Source: Nymphalis io (lineage: Eukaryota > Arthropoda > Insecta > Lepidoptera > Nymphalidae). From it: a stretch of 64,000 nt of DNA. Numbering within the stretch: the stretch's first letter is position 1; the number at the start of each line of letters is the position of its first letter. Positions 22,050 to 35,222 of this stretch are shown here, piece by piece. The position numbers and the translations under genes were made by a program. The notes under the pieces were generated by a model. That model was not told where the DNA came from and made no database searches. It was given only the letters and a program-made list of their open reading frames with translations. Location of the stretch: the NCBI RefSeq assembly GCF_905147045.1, contig NC_065895.1, positions 1,183,001 through 1,247,000 on the forward strand, in the 5' to 3' direction.

Positions 22050-23399
22050 ATTTTTAAGCTTATTTAAATAATCAAAATAATAATCGTTTAATTAGAATTT
22101 AATTCAGACAATTAGATGATTCGAATTTAAATAATATATATATAATGTATATGTATAATGTATAATGTATAAAGGATCAAAATAGCGTATCACCGACAAC
22201 ATTTACAGAGCCCCACAGCCTTACCCCCAGTAATTAGAGGATCAAAATGGATAAATATAGCGTTCATTAATATACTGAAAAAAAACTTCGAAGCATTTAT
22301 TTAAGACAGTTCTAAACATTTCTCGATTCGATGTTTAATTAAACACTAATTAGTGTTGCGAATTAAAGCGAACGTGTACGCATCGGTTCTGCAAAACTTA
22401 AAACGATTGATGCACTTTGAACTCAATGCGTATGGAATAAAGTTTAATCTTCGACGGATGCTCATACCGCGCGCTTAGTTAGGAAGATCGCGCACTCTTA
22501 CAAATTGGCCACATTAATACAGACAAGAAATAAACTTCACACGATAGAATGCAGTGCGTATATTAAAAATAATTGTTTCGATTATGTCTATTTTAATGTT
22601 GATTTTCATTTAGAAATAATAAAACTATTAAATAAATATAACATAAAGTTCATTAAAAGGGAAAAATAGCTAGTGAGTTTTTATCAGTCAAAACCGTTTT
22701 CGAGCAATTGGTAAATAAGTACATCTTTAAATTATACACATCGATTACAAATATTTATTTTTCATTTCGACTAATAATTAATTAATGTGATAAAGAAATT
22801 TCATAGAAAATTTTGGTTTATCTACAGTTATTTTACATTCGAATACATATAAATACCCACCCATACAAATTCACATTTTTTCTACGGACACTGTCTATAC
22901 AAAAGATATGAATTTCTGATAGTGTGTACTGATCTTTATATACGTAGGCCGTGGTTTCTGACAGTTAAATGTCATTCAATCATTGGTGTAATTATTTATC
23001 ATTTGGTTGTCTTTATCTCATTGCTTCGGGTGCGCGTCGTATTTTATAATACTGCAAGTAAAATCATCGTTAGTAAGTACAAAATAACTTTAAAATAAAC
23101 AATTATTTTTTTGCACGATATCGAAAATTTGGCTACCTAACCGTACTTCATACAAAAGGGTTGCACCGTTGTTAGACGTAGTTACATTAATGTAGTACAT
23201 TCCGGTGTCGATTCGGTAACAGGCGCTGTCGAATGTTCGTCTCCCGGCTCTTTGGGGATCGGTTCGTGGTGTGGTGAGCGGTACGCATTTATTTTATTCT
23301 TTATTACATAACATATAAATAACAGGTGACATAAGAGATAAAAGACAATTGAGTAAATAGCAATAAAAATATTAAAAGGAGTTTTTTAAGAGAACAAGT
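22050..23399. other. Gene-free stretch with palindromic homeodomain-type sites
   Basis: No gene is seen. About 22320-22510 is richer in GC and holds the overlapping palindromes listed separately. About 23150-23290 (GTCTCCCGGCTC and neighbours) is another GC-rich patch. Confidence 0.45.
22334..22357. promoter_or_regulatory. Two overlapping perfect palindromes with TAATTA cores
   Basis: TTTAATTAAA (22334-22343) overlaps by two bases with AACACTAATTAGTGTT (22342-22357). Both are exactly self-complementary, and TAATTA is the classic homeodomain dimer core. It lies in a higher-GC island in gene-free DNA. A regulatory role is inferred. Confidence 0.4.
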
Positions 23400-23467
23400 C
23401 ATCATCATCAGCCGGAAGACGTTCAGTGCTGGACAAAGGCCTCCCCCAAGGATTTCCATGATGGAAC
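23400..23467 (-). repeat. 3' tail fragment of a LINE-like repeat
   Basis: CATCATCATCAGCCGGAAGA and GGACAAAGGCCTCCCCCAAG are the reverse complement of the block at 36074-36129. The (GAT)n end and this block are common in lepidopteran genomes. Confidence 0.65.
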
Positions 23468-26400
23468 AGCGGAATATGAGAGACGAGATAGTAACTATTA
23501 CATAAGAACATTTATGTAAAAGTATAACAATAATTATATCTCACATCTCAATAATGAATATATAATAATGACGTAATAAAAATATATTATATAAATATGT
23601 ATAAAATTTAAGTGAAACTTTCCTGACGTAAAACAGTTTCACTCCGAGTACACGAGCTTTATTTTTTTCTAATATTATGTATTATTTAATAAGCTTTATT
23701 ATTGTTAATTATATAAGTAACTAGCTCATAGGTCTATGGTCTATGGCTAGGTTATTTATAAGGCTTCAGTTCCCAAGGGTCCAGATTCTAACCCAATCTA
23801 TATCTATAAATCTATCTATAATTGATAAACATCTAATTACGATAAAGGGAAATGATAAAACAAGGTTTTATACTTATTATTACAATAATATATTCTTATT
23901 ATATATTACATGTATATATCATATAGGTTTTTTTTTTCAAATAACCTTTTTTTTAAAAAAAATTAAAATTTATTTTAAATACACGATTTGTTTTATTGAA
24001 TTTAAACGTAAAGGAAATATTCATTGTATAATTTTATTGAGATATTTTATTAATTTATTATTTACATTAAGCCCTTAAATATATAAAAATAAAAATTAAA
24101 AATAGTTACAGTACAAATTGCATAATATTATCGTTATAATATAAAATATATTATATCCTGTTTAATAACATGAAACTGTACCTTCTGAAGTCAATGTTCG
24201 AAAAATGTAGATATAATACAATATTCTTAATTTCCAAGAACAGCAGATCACCTCACTGCGAGCCAGCTGTCAATAGTCAAGAGTGATACCAGTTGAATTC
24301 CCGCCGTGACACAAGGTGCGCGGGAATGTTAATTAAGCATTGACGGCCAATCCGCCATCTTGTCTGTTACTTAGTAAATTCACGATAAGTAATTGGTGAT
24401 TAAAAAGCCCGCAGTTATCTGTTGATGGGAACTAGACTTTATTTATTGCTGACTCCCTTCATCCGCGTTAAACGCTTTAGTATTTATCCCTCTCAAGATC
24501 TATATTGAGAGAAAAAAAATCGTATTGGTCGATCCTGAGATCAGTGCGAACGAACAGACGAAGAAATTAACCTCTTCAGCTGGAAATTATTTGAAATTAT
24601 ATTTTGATGTACTTATATGTTTTTATTTTACAACAAAGCCAGGTGAATGGGCAATTGTAATTTTATTTTTGTATAATTTTTTAATTTAACAATTACAATT
24701 TTCAAATAATGTGTACTTGATGCAGGCAGACTGCCTGGATAGGTTCACCCAATCATCACATATTCTACCAGTAATTAATCCAATGTGAAGGATGAGACAT
24801 TGTAACTACTGAAGGTTGGTGGTGCATGGACGGTGCAAGGAACGGTTAAATTTTTACAGCGTCACCGTTGTGACGTCTATTGTGCGGTTGTGACCACTTA
24901 TAATCAGCTAATATGTATTACTCGTCTTCTTTGTTCTATAAATAAAGCAACATAAGAAAAAAGTATGTTTTCGCATTTTGGCATACCATTTCAAATAATG
25001 CAGATATAATTAAATGTGCACATTGCTGTGCTCGGACAATTTTGGGAAATACGCGAACACGCGACGCCAAGTAAAATGCCACCATTGGTATTTCCTATAA
25101 CTGCCTCCAACAAAGCTTGTATCGCATTTTGTACAAATGCTTTCAGACAATATAATACTTATCGAGATTATAAAATGCACATATAAATTCTGACCAACTT
25201 TTTTTTGTTTTTGTAAAAACTATTGCAAAACTCGATACTTGTCTAAAAGGAATTAAAGAACAAAAGACCGTGCAATACCGACACACTATCGCCGCACGGG
25301 GACGGTACTATGCAAAAAGGCGCTAATTTCTCGAAACCAAAAAGTGGTAATGGTTATGCGTTGCAGCACCAACGCGTTTGTCTCGCGATAACGCGCGCTT
25401 ACAATTAGTCGGGACGGCTTTATACGAAAGGTGCGGAAATTTAAAAATTTTATTATACTTTTTACACTACAATTTTTGAATATATTCAGAAATAAATTTA
25501 CAAACGAAAATTTGGTCTCATTTGAATTGGAATATATATTTTTTACAATTAATCAATACTATATTTCATCTTTCGGTAAAAATCAAATACAATTGGATGG
25601 TAATACAAATGGTCGTTACTTTGCTTTTTATCACATCACCATTTGCCTACTAACTTAACAAGTACGAACCCGCGGGCGTAAAGAAGTTGATAATATAAAT
25701 AAGTTATTAAAAAGTCAACCGTTATTCAAGTTGAGCTCGTCTAACTTTACAAGAGCGACCTTCAAATTTTACTTGCATCACCTGATAAAATGTCACTTCA
25801 ATAGACAAAACTTTCAAAATCTTATTTTTCCATCTCCAAAAATGGCAACATCTCTATTTAAGCCATCCCCACTCGCAATTAGACGTGACTTGGCGACTAT
25901 AATCGTTAATGTTTAGCACCGGCCACATATTTCTGTACCTTTGTGCAAATGCACCCTCCTTCTAGAATCGTATGTGCTGAGACCAATCAGAGAGCGCCGT
26001 TTTAATAACGGTTACGATACACGTTTGATTGAAGTAGACTTTTCTTTTTTCGAATTTCAGACGGTTTTTCCGCAGAATGTATTTTTTGTTGCGCGAAAAG
26101 AATGACGCTTGAATTTATATTCGAAAGCTACTTTTTTGTGAAGTAAAAATATGAGAGTTTATTGTAAAAAGTATTTATAAAAATTTTCAACATCAAAACG
26201 ACATGTGTATTTATATTTTGTTCCTCATTACATAATTAGAATGATCAATTCACAATTAAACAGTCTTATGTATTTTTCAGGATTGTATAAAGTTTGGAAT
26301 AAATTAGTAATAATTGATTTTATGTATATAATGCTATGTATGTATTATTGTTACGACTGTGATAAGACTGTTTATCTTGGAAGAAAAACTGAATCATACT

Positions 26401-26631
26401 TAGCAATACTAGTATTATTCAATTAGTACAGTAAAGTGTAAAGCAAAGTATTCTAGAACATAATTAGAATAATCTTACCTTCATTCCAAAATAAACCGTT
26501 TTTGTTAAATAACACAGTATCTTTAAGAATCACATGCCTTATGTAAGCAATGGCAGGCTGTATACAGACTAGCTCATTAACCAGGCACATATCGACGTGG
26601 CTGATTTCTCCAGGGCACCTCTACTGTTTGA
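23468..26631. other. Gene-free stretch with several GC-richer islands
   Basis: No gene is seen. A 48-bp repeat B fragment lies at 24725-24772. GC-richer islands at about 24240-24430, 25255-25425 and 25915-26050 stand out from AT-rich DNA (CGCGATAACGCGCGC near 25384; ATGCAAAT-like octamer complement near 25945). Frames in these islands are short and domain-free. Confidence 0.45.
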
Positions 26632-26649
26632 TGGCGCCCAACGTGGGGC
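26632..26649 (+). other. 18-nt tRNA-Lys-type primer-binding sequence
   Basis: TGGCGCCCAACGTGGGGC is complementary to the 3' end of the animal tRNA-Lys used as primer by several LTR elements. No LTR is recognised directly upstream, so this may be the remnant of a decayed element. Confidence 0.5.
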
Positions 26650-26772
26650 ACTTTTATTAAGACACGGTCTTGGAATGAGCGTATTATTTATAATAAATTT
26701 AATATATACTGACAAAATATTTTGACTTATAAAAACAATGCACTGGTATTATATATTGTTCAACGTTCAGCA

Positions 26773-26914
26773 AGCCGAGATGGCGTAGTGGTAACAACGC
26801 GTGAATCTTAACCGTGGGATCAAACCCGGGCAAGCACCACTGAATTTTCATGTGCTTAATTTGTGTTTATAATTCATATCGTGCTTAACGGCCAGCAGTG
26901 GACTTTCACGGCTA
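26773..26914 (+). mobile_element. Metulj-like SINE, large internal deletion
   Basis: The head (AGCCGAGATGGCGTAGTGG, box B GGATCAAACCCGGG) joins, after TCATATCGTGCTTAACGG, straight to CCAGCAGTGGACTTTCACGG. About half of the body is missing. Confidence 0.8.
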
Positions 26915-27838
26915 GACTGAAAAATATAATAATAATATTTAATAATAATGTTATAAGTATTTTTATTTTTCTATTATATTTTTTTATAAAACAACCCGTT
27001 GGCTGGACGCTTGTAGTTTTGATAATAATTTATTTTTAATAAATAAAAGTAGAATAACTTTTTTTTTTAAATTTCATTGTTTCGTTTTAGAACAAATTTA
27101 CTATCGTCTATTTAGTGGCTCCAAACTAAAGCTGCTACTTTTACTAAATGTATGTTTAATATATAATTATATATTTCAATAGAATAGGAATAATACATAA
27201 TAATATTAAGTTAAATTATATTAAGCACTTATTTCAAAACGTACTATTTTTTTTTATCTAATGTTGTTTAGACAGTAACTCAATTCAATTGTTAATCCTT
27301 AATTATTCTATTACGAATATACGTGTATGTACTTGCAGTATAATAAAATTGTTTTGGGCAATTAACATATATATTTCTATTCAGATGTTTAACTTTAATA
27401 AATAATCCTTTTTTTGGAATTTTATTGGATTATTTATTGAAACTAAAAAGACATGAAAGGGTTGTGAAAATTAATTACTAGATTTCTTATATATGTCGAT
27501 TTTTTGTACAATGTTTTATTTTAGTGCCGATAATATTGAGTATATTATGAGTTATATTCATGCTTATTAAACATAACGTATTATTTATCTATTGAAAACT
27601 CATTCAGTAATGCTTCTCATAAGCCCTTTCTCATGAATAATTCTCATAAGCCAATGTCCGAAATTCTTATATATAAATATTTTATCTTTTAATTATACTG
27701 AAACCACTGTTAAGCAAACAAAAAAATAAAAAGGCGAGAGAAACAAAATGTACGCAAACATTGATTAAATTACACTCTTTATCTCCTCAAATCACTGCCG
27801 TAAAACTCGCTAAGGAAAATAAGCTGAAAATATAAGGG
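26915..27838. other. Gene-free, very AT-rich stretch
   Basis: No gene or recognisable repeat is seen. Confidence 0.5.
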
Positions 27839-27856
27839 GCCCCACGTTGGGCGCCA
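27839..27856 (-). other. 18-nt tRNA-Lys-type primer-binding sequence, reverse
   Basis: GCCCCACGTTGGGCGCCA is the exact reverse complement of 26632-26649. The upstream T-loop of a tRNA-Lys gene is not present, so it is not a tRNA gene. Confidence 0.5.
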
Positions 27857-28210
27857 AAACATCGTCTATTAAATATTCATACACCGTAAAAAGTTTCAGA
27901 AGGACCGGTTGGAACTCATCAAATTACAACTTGCTCAAGTGATCAACTTCGATGGGGAAGAAAAAATATTTAAAGACATAAAAACAATGACTGATTGGAA
28001 ATACTTTATGTGATTTTTAAAACGATACAATAATTTGAATCAACCATCTGTTCAATGACCTTGATTCTAATCATTGAATCACTTTTACTATAATTTAATT
28101 ACAACCATATATATCATAATTACTTTGTATCTTATTAAAGTTTTTGTGGAGGCAATAAGTAAATTATTTTTTATTTTTTTTATTATTTATTTTATTTATT
28201 CACTGATCAT

Positions 28211-28499
28211 GATGTAGAGCTTTGTGCAAGCTCGTCTGGGTAGGTACTATCCACTTATCATATATTCCACCGCAAAACAGCAGTACTTGATACTATTGTG
28301 TTCCGGTTTGAAGGGTGAGTGAGCTAGTGTAATTACAGGCACAAGGGACATAAAATCTTAGTTCCCAAGGTTGGTGGCGCATTGGCTATGTAAGCGATAG
28401 TTGACATTTCTTTCAATGCCAATGTCTAAGGGCGTTGGTGACCACTTACCATCAGGTGGGCCGATTGGCGATCGTCCGCCTTCCTATTCTATAAAAAAA
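28211..28499 (+). repeat. Repeat B copy, near full length
   Basis: Carries all landmarks from TTTGTGCAAGCTCGTCTGGG through TTCCGGTTTGAAGGGTGAGT, CTTAGTTCCCAAGGTTGG and CCACTTACCATCAGGTGGG to CCTATTCTATAAAAAAA. This is one of the best-preserved copies in the window. Confidence 0.83.
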
Positions 28500-30182
28500 T
28501 ATATATATAATATTTATTATTTTACAAATTCGAATGATTAATAATATATTTTATTCATTAAATGATAAAATCAATTATGTGATCCTGTCATTAAAGAATT
28601 CCCAGGGAGACCGGCGGCGTCGAGCGCTTGAGGCAAACTGAATAACTTTTAATTTCTTCACCGCAGACATTGACGTCAGACGATTGCAATTGGCGGGAAA
28701 GTTACATCCTACAGATAAAGACAAGTTTTTGAATCTAGAAATGTGTAATGGACGCCATTGGAGTAAAGGTCGTTTAACTCTGAAACTTAATGCGACATTT
28801 CGACCAGGAAAACTTTTTACATTCCGTCAAATTTATTACGTTGAGTGAAATACAGGAAAACTATTTATAAAATTAATAATATTTAAATAAATACAAAAGA
28901 CCATAATTGTTGTATGAACAAAAGTAACATTTTACGCACATTTGTAAAAGATTTCCCCTGTCAATGCTAATGTTATCATGGCGTCCGACAATAATCGTGA
29001 TTCGGAAAAAAGCCGGTCTATTACGGACTCAGCGAATCGGCCTAATGACACGTGTTAGACACCTAAACAATGTTTTAATGCGGCTGAAACTCCCTTACGT
29101 AGATGGGTGGATGTATTTGTTTAGGATAAGCTAACAGCCTGCCGTTTAGCGAGCGACCCTGCTCGTGTGGTACAAGGAATAAGAAAAAACGGGTTATAAA
29201 GAAGAAACAAAAACTGAAAATGTATACATAGCTAAGATTTTGTCCGCATTTCTTTCCGATGCAGAAACCACTGAATAGATTTTAATAAGGAAACCCTAAT
29301 ATAATAATAAAACAGTTATTTACACTAGAAGACGATAGATAGATAGATAGACGCGAAGAACAACAAATATTTAATCTTAATAACTATTGTCCAAGAAAAC
29401 TCGCGCATTTTACTAAAAAATCGCCACCTAATACTGACTTGCATCAAGTCAAATACAGCGTGATACAGGTGTGAGATTAAATGGCTGCCGTGTATACAGG
29501 GTGTTCATTACGATATTGCTGCGACTACAGCGAATATTGCGAACGGTTTTTATTAGGGACGTCATAACTGTGCCCACTTTTTTGATGAGAATTGAAAATA
29601 TGTTTGATCTGACCAACGTTGGATGCCATTTTACTTATTGTTTATTTCGTTGTATAACGCGGCAATGTCTATATTCTAAATTCAAACGGTGTTGACTTTT
29701 AAAATAAGTATCAAAACTAATATCTATAGTTCACGTATTAAACTAAGTGAATATGATCCATAACTATATTTTCGAGTCGGAAGGATTGTTTTCTAAATAA
29801 AAGGAGAAAATATATAAAACTATTTGATTTATCTCATAAATATCAATAAAATTAATACATATCAGGTTCCTATTATTTATTACACAACTGCATTTATTAT
29901 GATTTTAAACTTTTCATAATTTTCCCTAAATATGGTTTGATTAACCAGTACACAGAATATACGATAGAAGTACATACAGGAATTCGATTTATATCCTTTT
30001 AGTATAGCCGCCCCTTGACGAAAATAAAGATGACGTCCCTAAATTTTAAAACCGTATTTTATTAACAGGGCATAACTGACCCCACGGGCAGATCAGTAAC
30101 AACGATGCCAATCTACAACTGTTACCTTTTAATTGTTATTAAATAGACACATTCGAAACCTACCAACAATCGTAAAAGCATG
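28500..30182. other. Gene-free stretch with GC-richer segments
   Basis: No gene is seen. Higher-GC segments at about 28595-28830, 28965-29170 and 29455-29600 could be conserved non-coding DNA. A (GATA)n microsatellite lies at 29335-29352. Confidence 0.45.
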
Positions 30183-30398
30183 TGAATGTCCCACTGCTGG
30201 GCTAAGGCCTCCTCTCTCTTTTTGAGGAGAAAGTTTGGAGTTTATTCCACCACGCTGTCCTAATGCGGATTGGTGGAATGCACATGTGGCAGAATTTCAG
30301 TGAAATTAGACACATGCAAATTTCCTCACGATGTTTTACTTCACCGTAAAGCAAGAGATGAATTATAATTACAAATGTGCTTCCATGAAAATTCAGTA
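30183..30398 (-). mobile_element. Metulj-like SINE body lacking its tRNA head
   Basis: Runs from GTGAATGTCCCACTGCTGGG to TGAAAATTCAGT and then stops, so the promoter head is missing. This is typical 5' truncation after target-primed insertion. Confidence 0.8.
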
Positions 30399-30965
30399 AC
30401 CACCTCCCAACAAACATGATGAATATTCTTGAAATGTAGACACATGTAAAAATTATTAATGTTAAAGGAGATCCGCTTTAATTGAACTGATTTTTCACAC
30501 GTATGTCGATCTGTAATAGTAAAAGAAAGGTATTAGTTTTGGTAAAAGCTCCTTAAGGATATACACACAAAAAAACTTTTAAAATATCTTCATCATAACA
30601 CTAAAGACAACAGAAGCTACAATATAAACATACATACACATTGTATGATAATGTTCAGCATCGATTAACTGTAACAGGTGGACGGAACGATCGTGTGAGT
30701 TACGGTTATATTTATGTTCGTATGTACGTTCGATCGTAACTCAAGAACTGTGCATCGATTTTGTCGTAGCGGAGCCACTACCGTTATTTATCGACTAAAC
30801 GTGAGTAACATATTGTTTTAACATTCGATTTTTCATAGCTTATTGAATTTGAATATTAAATATAAATTTAAAACATCTAACAAATATTGATATATCTATT
30901 GCCGGGCAAATTATCATTGTAATCAAGTTAATAATAAGTTAATATTTACTTTTAATCTTTACTGT
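30399..30965. other. Gene-free stretch; GC-richer segment 30670-30800
   Basis: No gene is seen. The segment near 30670-30800 ends in CTAAACGTGAGTAAC, a donor-like string, but has no open frame worth calling; it could be a non-coding exon. Confidence 0.4.
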
Positions 30966-31209
30966 TGGTAGGGGTTTGTGCAAGCTCCTCTTAGTAAGTA
31001 CCATCCACTCATCAGATATTCTACCGCAAAAAGCAGTACTTGGTATTGTTGTGTTCCGGTTAGGAGCGTGAATAAGCACTTACAGGCATAAGGGACATAA
31101 CAAGCAATGATAGACATTGCATGTAATGAAATGTTAACCGTGGGCGTTGGTGACCACTTACCATCAGGTGGCCCATATGCTCGTCCGCCTACCTATACTA
31201 TAAAAAAAA
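30966..31209 (+). repeat. Repeat B copy
   Basis: TTTGTGCAAGCTCCTCTTAG, TTGTGTTCCGGTTAGGAG, GGTGACCACTTACCATCAGG and CCTACCTATACTATAAAAAA in order, with an internal deletion before the ATTGG block. Confidence 0.8.
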
Positions 31210-31219
31210 GTTACTGTTT

Positions 31220-31372
31220 ATTTCATTAAAGTCCCGTCTCCTCCTGAGGCGACGGGTTAGAGCTCTTTCCACCACGCTACTCAGGTGCAGGTTTCCTGGT
31301 GATATTTTCCTTCATATCAAGACATAATCTGTCTTAGTGTTAAGCACATTAAAACCAGGATTCGAACAAACA
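31220..31372 (-). repeat. Decayed Metulj-like SINE fragment, reverse
   Basis: CCTGAGGCGACGGGTTAGAG, TTTCCACCACGCTACTC, AGGTTTCCTGGTGATATTTT and AACCAGGATTCGAAC keep the family order with many changes and gaps. Confidence 0.6.
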
Positions 31373-34300
31373 ATCTTTTTTTAATATTCACTTTTTATTC
31401 ATTCATTGTTTAGAGGGTAATAGTTAAACAATGTGTCATTTTCTTTCTAATGCCAAATGAATAATGACAGAAAGAGAGAAATCAGTATTTAACAAACGTA
31501 TAAATGATATTCCAAAAAATTAAATTTAATCGAATACCGTTAACTAAAAATTTTAATTAAATATATCGGTATAAAATCGTAAATACAAAGCGTACCTTTA
31601 TTAAAGCCATTAAGAGGGTCAAGCCCTCCTTACATCACGTATTATTGTGCTTCCTCACACGGACATGTCCCCTGTACCCTCGGGGACAATTAAGGTCCGG
31701 CAAGATTTCACACGTACTATTTGAATTTTAAACAATAGTTTGCCATATAAATTCAATTTTATCTACCGATGTTTAATGTCGGGGTGTTTCGTAAACGTTA
31801 TAAATAACCAAATTGTTTTCCTTTATTGTCATGACGTTGCTTTAGTATTTATGCAACGACACGCTGGTCTAGCGGCTTATAAGGGAAATTCATACTGAAG
31901 GCACCAGGTTTTCGACTACGCCAAGTCAATACCTGTGTGTCTTGTGTCTGGGTTTTCGATTCCATACATTTTCGAGTTCGAAAGATAGTATTCAATTATT
32001 TTCATGCATTATCCATACACTTATTTGTATATGATTTCTATATGTAGATGATTAATGGAAATGAATAACAAATGCTGTTTATGCCTGTAAAATTGAGCTA
32101 CCGAACCGTTGGTAACTTTGCATTAAATTTAATCTTGTAAAATGATAAAGCTTTTATGATCCTTTAAAAATACCGTTTCGGGTCAATTGTGATACCATGT
32201 CTTGAAACCATATGAAGCCGCTACTCCTAAGTTGGATCTCTCTCTGATCATGTCGGATTGGGATCCCATCAAAAGAGTGGAGAAATCTGGGATGCACCTG
32301 TGTTTGCAAACTTCCTTGTGAAACATCTCTCTCTCTCTCTCTCTCTTACACAGATATGTGTTTGAGTTTAGCTACCATAACGGAAATCAGTTAAAATAAC
32401 ATTAAATACATATCTGGATATACTATGTATATATATATCGATAGTAAATTATAAATAGTATTAAAACTAAAATGTTCGCTAATGTAAATTGTAATGTAAT
32501 ACAAAACATGATATCAGTTTTATTTAATTTCGTATACAATGATAGCTGTATTCACTTTTAATAACATCCTGTATATAGTATAGTTTAGTAATGTTTTAAA
32601 TAAATTGTCGTTTACAGCGAGGGACGGACAAGGGTGCGCGCAATTAACTTGGTCGCGACCATAAAGAATAAAACGTTCGGATTCAGGCGGATACCGTCAA
32701 AATTGTATCCTACAAACTACACTAACTTTTAACAGTTTAGATTTGAGGCGAGTGCCACAGTTGCTCTGATAACTTATTAGATTCTGACAAGGAATATTTA
32801 AGAGTTATCGGAGCTTAAAACATACATTGTAAATTAACTTCATTGATAGAAGACGCTGGACCCAAAGTCAAAGTCTAGATACACTTGCTTATTGCTTGAT
32901 AAAATTCTAGCAATATTAGAGAGGTTAAAATTAATATTAATTATTTAAATTAATGATAGATTTTTAATGTTTACATCTGTGTAATGAATAAAAAGTTACT
33001 ACGAAAACGGTTTAGAAAACATTTTAAGAAAAAACTTTTTCGTTGCTTTTATACATGCCAGTTGTATTTTGCGAAATATGGTTAAAAATAAATATTTGAT
33101 AAATACAATAGATTATATAAAAACTTCGCTTAAAGATCAACGAATCAGCCTGTAAATAATGTTAGAGGATTAAAAAATCAATGTCATATAAAGATAAATC
33201 AGTATTTAACTTAGCACCCGCTAAACAACACTTAAGTCGTAAGGCCGTTAAACTATAGCGCTACTTAAAATTTGATGACATGCAAAATGGCGACAAAACA
33301 TATTTAATGAAAGTTGATGTTATATTATAATAACATATAAATTAGTATCTTAATTGAATATTATACAATTACATGTTTTGTTTTTATCATTAGCATGTAC
33401 ATTATTAAGGCAAGACAAAGACAAAACACACAACAATTTAGTCGAACGTAATACGAAGCGGTGCCACCGTCCATCGGTCGCTGTTACGGCACCAGTTAAC
33501 GGCCTTAATCGCAGGTCTACAACGAGTCACGCCACAAAATACTAATTCTACTTTTACAAAACGTATCAAACTTTTCTAATTACACCGAATGTGACGCTCC
33601 CTTTATTGTAATTTTGTCTAACTGGAACATCGCCATTGCCACGAACCGTTAAGTTTTATACTTTATTTATGTTCGTGCTTGTCGGAACTGCAGTTATGAG
33701 AAATAATTTGCCGTTTAAAACATTAATTTCAGTAAATATAAGAGGTCATTCCTGTAAATCTTGTAGGTCGCCAAAGACAGCTATAACGCTTTGTACAGTA
33801 TCGTCTATCAAAATATTTTTACGGCGATGTGAAACATTTATTCTTTACATATTATTGTAGAAGTCTTTGTCTTTTTTTATTGATACCTATAATTTTTATC
33901 CTTTTATAGCATATAAATTATAAGTAATAAAAGCAAAAATGCATCCATATCCCTATAAAAATTGGCTTCGTAAATAACATAACTTAAAATTTCTTAGTAA
34001 AATTTATTAAACATGCGAAAAATAATGACACTGCTTATATTACAGACGTACGAAATTAGAAAAGGAATATATATAAGAGAAGAACGGAAATTACGTCATA
34101 AATAACATACTAAAACGGAAAACGGCAACAAAAGCACAATGACCGAAATTAATTCCATAAACAAGATCACATATGCAGCAATAGACAATAATTCGCACGC
34201 GTTTCCGAACCACGTGGCCGGGCAAGATGGCCGACCTTTTGGCGGGAATCGCTTGTCTAACGGTAATGGCGTCTTTTTACGCTACCTGCTTGCTAATTGG

Positions 34301-34925
34301 AAATTAGGAGCCTAATGTGTAGGGCTTAATGTTTGCTTGAACTGTTATTGCTATTCCCGATTTACGTATTCGTTCGTCTTTTTTAATTAGCTACACGCAT
34401 TGTTTCGTTTATTTAAGAGAAGGGAACGGCCATCTTTGAAATTACATCAAGCATAGTAAAGTACTATATCGACTTTTACATAAATATTTATGTAGATAAT
34501 AATATATTTTTAAAAATAAAATACATTCTTTAATTTGATGTCAAAAAAAACTTAAGATAATATTAATTTTCGAACGTCGTTTGATTTAAACTTTACTAAT
34601 AAATGTTTCTTCAGGAATAAAGTTCTGAAAGCATTTACTATTGCAATATTATTAAATTATTAAAAAAAAACTTTTCATATTTTAAGTTACTTGTATTTTA
34701 TTTATCAATTATTCATGAATAATACTAAGCGAATAAAGATTTTAACGCTAATTATGATATGATACTAACAGCAAAGATGGCTACCGTTTTACCGCCATCT
34801 GACGCCTGTAAAGCGAATTTATTGATACGTCTAATTGCTTCATACGGTTCTCGATATAGCTTCATATAGCACGATGCGTCGTCAGAATTTTTCGTTTACA
34901 TTATTTTTATATCTCAACAAGAATA
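31373..34925. other. Gene-free stretch with islands and a CT microsatellite
   Basis: No gene is seen. A (CT)n run lies at 32326-32347. Higher-GC segments at about 31610-31700, 32610-32700, 33420-33560 and 34195-34330 stand out. The last includes GTGGCCGGGCAAGATGGCCG. Frames of 60-75 codons in this part have no recognisable domain. Confidence 0.45.
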
Positions 34926-35080
34926 TCACTCCTAGTCCTAGAGCTTTTTTTCTCGCTGGAACACGTGAAGTGGGGGGGGTGTATGATGCGCTGAGCATAC
35001 GTTGGAATACTCACTAAAAACCAGTAGTCTCTTCGGGAGCGTCACGGGATCGCTTGCACACACTACCGTGACGACCTACT
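34926..35080 (+). repeat. Fragment of an unnamed repeat (copy 2 of 2)
   Basis: Shares GGAATACTCACTAAAAACCA and GTCACGGGATCGCTTGC with 16408-16570. A run of nine or so G residues lies near 34971-34979. Confidence 0.6.
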
Positions 35081-35222
35081 TTTGTGAGCTGATCTCTCTC
35101 GAATCGGTGTCGGATAGCCGTCCTAACGAATTATGAGTCCATTTAAAACAATTAGATTGGACGTCTTTGGTAAGGACCAAATTATATATGCTATTTTATA
35201 CTCATTCACAATACAACAGTAC

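Noticed and set aside
29335..32347. (GATA)n at 29335-29352 and (CT)n at 32326-32347 as possible regulatory elements
   Set aside because: Short simple repeats of ordinary length; no further support for a function.
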